Source of the DNA: Comamonadaceae bacterium
GTDB lineage: Bacteria; Pseudomonadota; Gammaproteobacteria; Burkholderiales; Burkholderiaceae_C
DNA: 55,591 nucleotides
NCBI GenBank assembly: GCA_947448745.1
Contig: CANFOQ010000015.1
Location: 1-55,591 of the forward strand
Direction: 5' to 3'
Shown: piece by piece, positions 50,190-55,591 of the stretch
Layout of the letters: the number at the start of each line of letters is the position of its first letter
How positions within the stretch are numbered: the first letter of the stretch is position 1
Program-made: the position numbers and the translations under genes
Notes under the pieces: generated by a model
Databases searched by the model: none
Seen by the model: only the letters and a program-made list of their open reading frames with translations
What the model was told of the DNA's origin: nothing

Positions 50190-50918
50190 ATGGGCTTGCT
50201 CAAACTGCAATCGGTCAGCAAGTCCTATGGGGCATTACAGGTGATTCACGGCGTCTCTTTCTCTGTCACAGAGGGAGAGACGCTGGGTATTCTGGGGCCC
50301 AATGGGGCTGGCAAAACGACCTTGTTCAATCTGATTTCCGGCGATGTGGCCTGCGACAGTGGGCAAGTGAATTACCGTGGGCGTGACATGACCCAAGAAC
50401 CTGCCCATCAGCGCTGCCGCGCTGGCATCGGACGTTCATACCAAGTCCCCCAACCCTTTGGCAACATGACGGTTTTCGAAAACCTGGTGACTGCCGCTTG
50501 CTTTGGTGGTGGACAAGCAGAACAGGAAGCCTGGGAGACGGCGCATCAAGTGCTTGGGTTGACCGGTTTGATGTCATTCGCCAACAAATCAGCAGGCTCA
50601 CTGACCTTGCTCAACCGCAAACGATTGGAACTGGCACGCGCTTTGGCGACACGTCCTCAATTGCTGTTGCTCGACGAAATCGCCGGAGGCTTGACCGTCT
50701 ATGAAGCCGAAGAGTTGTTGCAAGAATTGCATCGCATCAAAGCCAGTGGCGTGACCATGATTTGGATTGAACATGTAGTCCATGCATTGCTCTCCATTGC
50801 CGATCGGCTTTTGGTGATCAATTTCGGCACCCTTTTGGCACAAGGAAAACCGGCTGAAGTGATGGCTGATCCTGAAGTTCAACGTGTCTACATGGGTTTG
50901 GAAGTCGCCGCAACATGA
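50190..50918 (+). CDS. ABC transporter ATP-binding protein, LivG-like
   Basis: A 242-residue ATPase of the branched-chain-type importer. Walker A GPNGAGKTT is near residue 37, and Walker B LLLLDEIAGGL near 162. The signature loop is degenerate (SLTLLNRKRLELARAL), as usual for LivG. TYQ-like Q-loop is SYQVPQPFGNMTVFENL. It starts 12 bp after the binding-protein gene and overlaps the second ATPase by 4 bp. Confidence 0.9.
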   Translation: MGLLKLQSVSKSYGALQVIHGVSFSVTEGETLGILGPNGAGKTTLFNLISGDVACDSGQVNYRGRDMTQEPAHQRCRAGIGRSYQVPQPFGNMTVFENLVTAACFGGGQAEQEAWETAHQVLGLTGLMSFANKSAGSLTLLNRKRLELARALATRPQLLLLDEIAGGLTVYEAEELLQELHRIKASGVTMIWIEHVVHALLSIADRLLVINFGTLLAQGKPAEVMADPEVQRVYMGLEVAAT

Positions 50919-51649
50919 CCGCTTTATTGCAGACGCACGCCTTGACGGCTTTTTATGGTGACGCACAAGCCTTGTTTGGTGTTGATTTTGAAGTCCATCA
51001 AGGTGAAATGGTGGCCATCATCGGTGCCAATGGCGCTGGCAAAAGCACGTTCATGAAAGCCCTGACTGGTTTGGTCTCGACGCAGACGCAGCAAATCACG
51101 TGGAAAGGGCAGGCCATTGGTGGTCTTGCGCCATCTGACATCGTCAAACGTGGGATCGCCCTTGTGCCTGAGGGCAGACGCTTGTTTCCCAGTTTGAATG
51201 TCGAAGAAAATTTATTGATGGGTGCGAGTGCTGGTCGAAAAGGGGAATGGAACCTGCAGCGCGTCTTCGCACTGTTTCCCATTCTGAAAGAAAAACGCTT
51301 GCAGCCATCAACCTCGTTGTCAGGTGGTCAGCAACAGATGGTGGCCATTGGTCGAGCACTCATGAGCAACCCAGCTGTGTTGTTGTGTGATGAATTGAGT
51401 TTGGGGTTGGCGCCGATCGTCATCAAAGAAATATATGCAGCCATGCCTTTGATTTGCGCTCAAGGCATGACAGCTGTCATCGTGGAGCAAGATGTCAGCA
51501 AAGCCAAAGAGGTCTCCAGCCGCTTGTATTGTTTCCAAGAAGGACAAGTGTCTTTGCATGGTGCGTCTTCAAGCTTGACACAGGAGCAAATTTCCAAGGC
51601 CTATTTCGGCATGCCAGATGCGCATGCTGCTGTGGGGAGCGTTGCTTGA
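50915..51649 (+). CDS. ABC transporter ATP-binding protein, LivF-like
   Basis: A 244-residue ATPase: Walker A GANGAGKST near residue 41, signature LSGGQQQMVAIGRAL, Walker B AVLLCDELSLGLAP and the switch region VIVEQDVSKA. The ATG overlaps the previous stop (ATGA) and its own stop overlaps the permease ATG (TGATG), so the three are coupled. It pairs with the LivG-like protein as the second half of the ATPase dimer. Confidence 0.91.
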   Translation: MTALLQTHALTAFYGDAQALFGVDFEVHQGEMVAIIGANGAGKSTFMKALTGLVSTQTQQITWKGQAIGGLAPSDIVKRGIALVPEGRRLFPSLNVEENLLMGASAGRKGEWNLQRVFALFPILKEKRLQPSTSLSGGQQQMVAIGRALMSNPAVLLCDELSLGLAPIVIKEIYAAMPLICAQGMTAVIVEQDVSKAKEVSSRLYCFQEGQVSLHGASSSLTQEQISKAYFGMPDAHAAVGSVA

Positions 51650-52539
51650 TGGACATGCTGTTGCAGACCGTATTGCAAGGTGCTTTACTAGGCGGCCTTT
51701 ATTGTCTTTTTGCGCTGGGCTTGTCTCTGATGTATGGGGTCATGCGGCTAACGAACACGGCCCAGGGAGACTTCATCTTGCTAGGCTCCTTCACAGCGAT
51801 TGCGGTCATCGCTGGCTTGAAATTACTGGCGCCGGAAAACATCTGGCTTCCTTTGTTGCTATCGCCATTGCTATTGATCGTGGCATTTGGGTTTGGCTAC
51901 GTGTTGCAACGTCAGGTTCTCAATCAGGTATTGGGTAAAGACCCCTTGCCTTCGTTGGTCGTTACCTTTGGCTTGTCCATTGTGATTCAAAACCTGTTGC
52001 TCGAAGTGTTTTCAGCCGATCCGCGCTCGATCGAGTCAGCGGGCCTCAATACCGCCAGCTTGCAATTGCCAGGAGGCGTCACCTTGGGCGTTTTGCCTGT
52101 GCTGATTTTGTTGTTGGCCATCACAACCACGTTTGGTTTGCAGTGGATGTTCAACCACACAGCCTTGGGACGGGGATTCCGCGCTGTGTCCGATGACCTG
52201 GAAATTGCCCAATTGATGGGCCTCAATGCCAAGCGTTTGTATGCCTACGCGACGGGCATTGCATTCATGCTGATCACCATGGCTGGCGTGTTGCAAGGCA
52301 TCAGAACGACTGTTTCACCATCGGACGGCCCGATGTTGCTGTTGTTTGCATTCGAGTCCGTCATCATCGGTGGCATGGGCTCTTTTTGGGGAACCTTGGC
52401 AGGGGCCTTGTTGTTGGGCATTACCCAGCAAATCGGTTTTCGATTTGACCCCGGTTGGGGCATTTGGTTCGGTCACATCGTGTTCTTGCTGTTATTGCTG
52501 GTAAGGCCACAAGGTTTATTTCCCAAAACAGTAGGCTGA
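51649..52539 (+). CDS. ABC transporter permease, LivH-like
   Basis: A 296-residue membrane protein with about eight hydrophobic helices. It begins MDMLLQTVLQGALLGGLYCL and contains the LivH-type region GRGFRAVSDDLEIAQLMGLN that contacts the ATPases. The start at 51649 shares a base with the LivF-like stop codon; the longer open frame upstream lies inside that gene. It forms the channel together with the next gene. Confidence 0.9.
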   Translation: MDMLLQTVLQGALLGGLYCLFALGLSLMYGVMRLTNTAQGDFILLGSFTAIAVIAGLKLLAPENIWLPLLLSPLLLIVAFGFGYVLQRQVLNQVLGKDPLPSLVVTFGLSIVIQNLLLEVFSADPRSIESAGLNTASLQLPGGVTLGVLPVLILLLAITTTFGLQWMFNHTALGRGFRAVSDDLEIAQLMGLNAKRLYAYATGIAFMLITMAGVLQGIRTTVSPSDGPMLLLFAFESVIIGGMGSFWGTLAGALLLGITQQIGFRFDPGWGIWFGHIVFLLLLLVRPQGLFPKTVG

Positions 52540-52543
52540 TCGA

Positions 52544-53560
52544 ATGGAAACCCTCAAAGTCAGCAGAAGCAATGCAGCCAGCCGGCCAGCGTTGATGGTC
52601 GCGATCCTGTTGGTGACAGTGGCTGCAAGCATTCCCATATGGGCACCCGAAGAAGTTCGATCCGCATGGATGCGTGAGTTTGTCGAGATTGCTTGCTATT
52701 TGGTTTTTGCTTTGATGTGGAATCTGTTGGCGGGCTATGGCGGCATGGTGAGCATTGGCCAACAAGCCTATTTTGGTTTTGGCGGCTATGTCATGCTGAT
52801 GCTCAGCAATTTTTCAGGGGTCAATCCCTTTTTGTCTGTGTTGCTTGCAGCACTTTGCACTGCAGCCATGTCCATTCCTGTCTCGTTCGTGGCCTTCAGA
52901 CTGCAAGGCGGCTACTTCGCCGTCGGCACCTGGGTCATTGCGGAGGTTTTCAGATTGAGTTTTGCCAACTTGGCTTTTGTCGGTGGCGGTTCTGGCACCA
53001 GTTTGACCGCCTTTGCAGGTATCTCTAAAGCCATGCGTGAACAAACCACTTTTTGGCTGGCCCTGGCTTGCATGGTTTTTTCCATTGCGCTTGTTTACAT
53101 CTTTTTGCGCAGCAAACGTGGCCTGGCATTGATGGCCATCCGAGACAATGAAGTGGCTGCTGAGTCTCAGGGCATTGCAGTTCAAAAGACCAAGCTTGCT
53201 GTCTATGTCGTGGCTAGCCTTGGTGCTGGATTGGCAGGTGGTTTGTACTACCTGAGTAATCTGCGCATCACACCGGACGCTGCATTCAGCGTGAATTGGA
53301 CAGCCTTTGCTATTTTCATGGTGGTCATTGGCGGCATTGGTCGCATTGAGGGCCCCATTGTTGGCGCTTTGATTTTTTGGATCCTGAATAAATTTTTCAG
53401 CGATTACGGTAGTTGGTACTTGATGGGCCTGGGCTCTTTGGCCATCGTCATCACGATCTATTTCAAGCAAGGTTTGTGGGGATACGCGCAGCAACAATGG
53501 GGATGGTCGTTGTTTCCAACTCAGCGGCGTTTGAAAGAATCAATCAAAGGTAAATCATGA
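52544..53560 (+). CDS. ABC transporter permease, LivM-like
   Basis: A 338-residue membrane protein with about ten hydrophobic helices. LLAGYGGMVSIGQQAYFGFG is the LivM signature, and RGLALMAIRDNEVAAESQGI is the cytoplasmic coupling helix. It starts 4 bp after the LivH-like gene, and its stop overlaps the start of the dioxygenase (ATGA). That links import and ring cleavage in one transcript. Confidence 0.9.
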   Translation: METLKVSRSNAASRPALMVAILLVTVAASIPIWAPEEVRSAWMREFVEIACYLVFALMWNLLAGYGGMVSIGQQAYFGFGGYVMLMLSNFSGVNPFLSVLLAALCTAAMSIPVSFVAFRLQGGYFAVGTWVIAEVFRLSFANLAFVGGGSGTSLTAFAGISKAMREQTTFWLALACMVFSIALVYIFLRSKRGLALMAIRDNEVAAESQGIAVQKTKLAVYVVASLGAGLAGGLYYLSNLRITPDAAFSVNWTAFAIFMVVIGGIGRIEGPIVGALIFWILNKFFSDYGSWYLMGLGSLAIVITIYFKQGLWGYAQQQWGWSLFPTQRRLKESIKGKS

Positions 53561-54426
53561 TCAACATTGATGAACACACCATCACCCAGGCCGTCATTGA
53601 TCGACTAGACGGTTGCGACAATCCAAGATTGAAATTGGTCATGACCTCTTTGGTCAGACACCTGCATGATTTTGCGCGTGATGTGCGGCTGAGTGAATCT
53701 GAATGGATGACGGCCATTGCGTTTTTGACAGCCACTGGCCAAAAATGCGATGACAAGCGTCAAGAATTCATCTTGTTGTCTGACACCTTGGGCCTGTCCA
53801 TGTTGACAGTGGCCATGGAAAATGACAAGCCTGCTGGTGCAACCGAGGCCACGGTGTTCGGCCCTTTCCACATTGACCATCCCCCTGAATTCAGGGGTGG
53901 AGATAACATCTCTGGTGGTGCCAGCGGTGAACCACTGTTTGTCAGTGCCAAAGTGATTGACACAAATGGAAAACCCATCAAAGGCGCACGTGTGAATATT
54001 TGGCAAGCCGATGCAGAAGGCTTGTATGACGTTCAGCATTCTGAATTGACAGGGCATCAAGCGCGAGGCATCTTGTTTTCGGATGAGCACGGTGCCGTGG
54101 ATTTTCAAACGGTCTTACCGGTGTCCTACCCGGTTCCTACCGACGGCCCGGTTGGACAAATGCTGCTCAGCACCGGCCGGCATCCATGGCGACCAGCACA
54201 TGTGCATTTCAAAATTGATGCCGAGGGCTACCAAACCTTGATCACCCATGTCTTCAGAGAAGATGATGATTATTTGCAAACCGATGTGGTCTTTGGCGTC
54301 AGATCTTCATTGCTTGGTCAATATGTTCGCCATGAAGGAGGCAAAGCACCCGATGGTCGCACGCTGGACCATGCTTTTTACACGCTGAATTTTGACTTTG
54401 TGTTGGCAAACCTTGTTGCTTCATGA
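53557..54426 (+). CDS. Intradiol ring-cleavage dioxygenase, hydroxyquinol 1,2-dioxygenase type
   Basis: A 289-residue non-heme Fe(III) dioxygenase. The N-terminal helical dimer domain covers about residues 1-95 (IDRLDGCDNPRLKLVMTSLV), followed by the beta-sandwich. Iron ligands are Tyr157 in ADAEGLYDVQ, Tyr191 in LPVSYPVPTDGPVG, and His215/His217 in RHPWRPAHVHF. The pattern PYPVPTDGPVG and the length favour hydroxyquinol (1,2,4-benzenetriol) over catechol enzymes. The product would be maleylacetate. It overlaps both neighbours by 4 bp. A catechol or chlorocatechol substrate cannot be excluded. Confidence 0.87.
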   Translation: MINIDEHTITQAVIDRLDGCDNPRLKLVMTSLVRHLHDFARDVRLSESEWMTAIAFLTATGQKCDDKRQEFILLSDTLGLSMLTVAMENDKPAGATEATVFGPFHIDHPPEFRGGDNISGGASGEPLFVSAKVIDTNGKPIKGARVNIWQADAEGLYDVQHSELTGHQARGILFSDEHGAVDFQTVLPVSYPVPTDGPVGQMLLSTGRHPWRPAHVHFKIDAEGYQTLITHVFREDDDYLQTDVVFGVRSSLLGQYVRHEGGKAPDGRTLDHAFYTLNFDFVLANLVAS

Positions 54427-54734
54427 GTGAAGTTTTGCACATGGTGATGTGGAAATTCAAATCCACCACCGCTGAAGAAAATGCCTCCCAAGCCAAAGGC
54501 TTGGTAGAGGACTTTCAGGCCATGAAATCATTTGTGCCAGGCTTGTTGGAAGTGCATGCTGGCGCCAATGTCTTAGCGGTTGATGGCGCTTTCGATTTCG
54601 CCATCAGCATGCGCTTTGCGACCTGGGCAGACCTGGAAACGTACAACCAACATCCGGAGCACCAAAAGATCAAAATCAAAATGCGCGACATTCGCACCGA
54701 GCGCGCGCAAGTTGATTTTGAGTTGGCAGTTTGA
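54423..54734 (+). CDS. Dabb (stress-responsive A/B barrel) domain protein
   Basis: A 103-residue ferredoxin-like alpha/beta-barrel protein: VLHMVMWKFKSTTAEENASQ at the start, FDFAISMRFATWADLETYNQ and HPEHQKIKIKM. The family includes plant olivetolic acid cyclase and small bacterial proteins next to ring-cleavage dioxygenases. Here it overlaps the dioxygenase stop codon by 4 bp. It may bind an unstable aromatic substrate or ring-cleavage product; no function is proven for such partners that I can name. Confidence 0.8.
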   Translation: MSEVLHMVMWKFKSTTAEENASQAKGLVEDFQAMKSFVPGLLEVHAGANVLAVDGAFDFAISMRFATWADLETYNQHPEHQKIKIKMRDIRTERAQVDFELAV

Positions 54735-54746
54735 GGGGATATTCAG

Positions 54747-55463
54747 ATGATCAACAAAATTGCCAACTCGATTGCCCATGCCATTGGAGCTGTAGCAGAC
54801 GGATCAACCGTCATGGTGGGTGGATTTGGAACGGCCGGCATTCCTGGTGAATTGGTTGACGGCTTGATAGAGACGGGCGCCAAAGAATTAACGGTCATCA
54901 ACAACAATGCTGGCAATGGGGATACGGGATTGGCTGCCTTGCTCAAAGCCGGCAGAGTCAAAAAAATCATTTGCAGCTTTCCACGCCAAACCGACAGCCA
55001 TGTCTTTGACGAGTTGTATCGCTCAGGAAAGTTGGAATTGGAATTGGTTCCTCAGGGCAATTTGGCAGAACGCATTCGCGCTGCTGGTGCAGGCATTGGT
55101 GCATTCTTCACGCCTACAGGCTATGGAACAGATTTGGCTTTTCATGCTGATGGTTCTGAAAAAGAAACACGTGTCATCGACGGTAAAAACTATATTCTTG
55201 AATACCCACTTCACGCCGACCTGTCACTGATCAAGGCTGAGACTGGGGATCGATGGGGGAATTTGACGTTCAGAAAAGCAGCGCGCAATTTCGGTCCCAT
55301 CATGGCCATGGCCGGCAAGCGCAGTGTTGCTTCAGTCCATGACATCGTTGAACTGGGGGCCATAGACCCTGAGCACATCGTGACACCCGGTATTTTTGTC
55401 AATGCCCTGGTTCAAGTGCCGCGTTCGGCGACCCAAGGTGGCGGGTTCAAGGTGGCCCCATGA
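54747..55463 (+). CDS. pcaI: 3-oxoadipate CoA-transferase, subunit A
   Basis: A 238-residue alpha subunit that with PcaJ transfers CoA from succinyl-CoA to 3-oxoadipate. MVGGFGTAGIPGELVDGLIE, TVINNNAGNGDTGLAALL, LVPQGNLAERIRAAGAGIG and GDRWGNLTFRKAARNFGPIM match PcaI closely from memory. It begins 12 bp after the Dabb gene. A GAGGGG site precedes the ATG. The product feeds the PcaF-type thiolase of module B. Confidence 0.93.
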   Translation: MINKIANSIAHAIGAVADGSTVMVGGFGTAGIPGELVDGLIETGAKELTVINNNAGNGDTGLAALLKAGRVKKIICSFPRQTDSHVFDELYRSGKLELELVPQGNLAERIRAAGAGIGAFFTPTGYGTDLAFHADGSEKETRVIDGKNYILEYPLHADLSLIKAETGDRWGNLTFRKAARNFGPIMAMAGKRSVASVHDIVELGAIDPEHIVTPGIFVNALVQVPRSATQGGGFKVAP

Positions 55464-55485
55464 ATCCATTGAAGGAACGACTCCC

Positions 55486-55591
55486 ATGACAACGCTCAAA
55501 CGCAGCAAAGACCAGTTGGCGCAACGGGTGGCGCAAGACATGTTTGACGGTGCTTATGTGAATTTGGGCATTGGCATGCCGACCCTGGTTG
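55486..55591 (+). CDS. pcaJ: 3-oxoadipate CoA-transferase, subunit B, partial (cut by window end)
   Basis: Only the first 35 codons are visible. They read MTTLKRSKDQLAQRVAQDMF and then VNLGIGMPTLV, the conserved start of the PcaJ/ScoB beta subunit. The catalytic Glu lies beyond the window. It follows pcaI by 22 bp, with AAGGAA near the start. Confidence 0.88.
   Translation, partial: MTTLKRSKDQLAQRVAQDMFDGAYVNLGIGMPTLV

Noticed and set aside
1..55591. CRISPR arrays, tRNA/rRNA genes, insertion sequences, phage genes
   Set aside because: Looked for on both strands by eye; no regular repeat-spacer units, cloverleaf genes, transposase motifs or terminal repeats were found.

Overview
The window looks chromosomal and comes from a betaproteobacterium of the order Burkholderiales, most likely family Comamonadaceae. 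The reasons are the gene order gntR/mdh/HpcH-HpaI lyase/acnB next to sdhCDAB-sdhE-gltA, the leuC-leuD-leuB-asd string, the style of the proteins and the moderate GC content. A freshwater genus such as Limnohabitans or Rhodoferax would fit, but the genus is a guess. I saw no tRNA, rRNA, CRISPR array or insertion sequence.

Region 1 (1-16068) is central metabolism. On the minus strand, a GntR regulator is followed by sdhC-sdhD-sdhA-sdhB-sdhE, gltA, galU, leuC, leuD, leuB and asd (cut by the window edge). On the plus strand, divergent from gntR, are mdh, an HpcH/HpaI-type lyase, a small exported protein and acnB. The gntR/mdh gap carries three nested or overlapping inverted repeats on a promoter, so one regulator may coordinate both arms of the TCA cycle.

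Region 2 (16069-31518) is mixed housekeeping and accessory genes. It holds two toxin-antitoxin pairs that face each other, an allA-hydantoinase pair, trhP (yegQ), guaC, uvrD, a membrane protein, thrB, polA, a lytic transglycosylase, a dienelactone hydrolase-like protein and a ZIP metal transporter.

Region 3 (31519-55591, continuing beyond the window) is the most interesting part: a catabolic cluster of more than 23 kb with a TetR and a LysR regulator. Module A (32296-40400) encodes a PhlG-like C-C hydrolase, a flavin oxidase, a GST-like protein, an acyl-CoA ligase, an MFS transporter, a nitronate-monooxygenase-like flavoprotein and a nitroreductase. Module B (41433-48592) encodes an SDR, an EntE-like aryl-acid ligase with salicylate-type pocket residues, two amidohydrolase-2 proteins, a PcaF-type thiolase and two crotonases. 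Module C (48924-55591) encodes a branched-chain-type ABC importer, an intradiol (hydroxyquinol-type) dioxygenase, a Dabb protein and PcaI/PcaJ. Modules B and C have matching promoter elements at nearly the same distance from their first start codons, next to the LysR gene, which suggests one regulon.

My reading is a route that takes up an acylated or carboxylated polyhydroxy-aromatic compound, trims it by C-C hydrolysis, CoA activation and decarboxylation, and channels it through hydroxyquinol and 3-oxoadipate to succinyl-CoA and acetyl-CoA. The substrate is not known, and two expected steps (an aromatic-ring hydroxylase and maleylacetate reductase) are not visible in the window.
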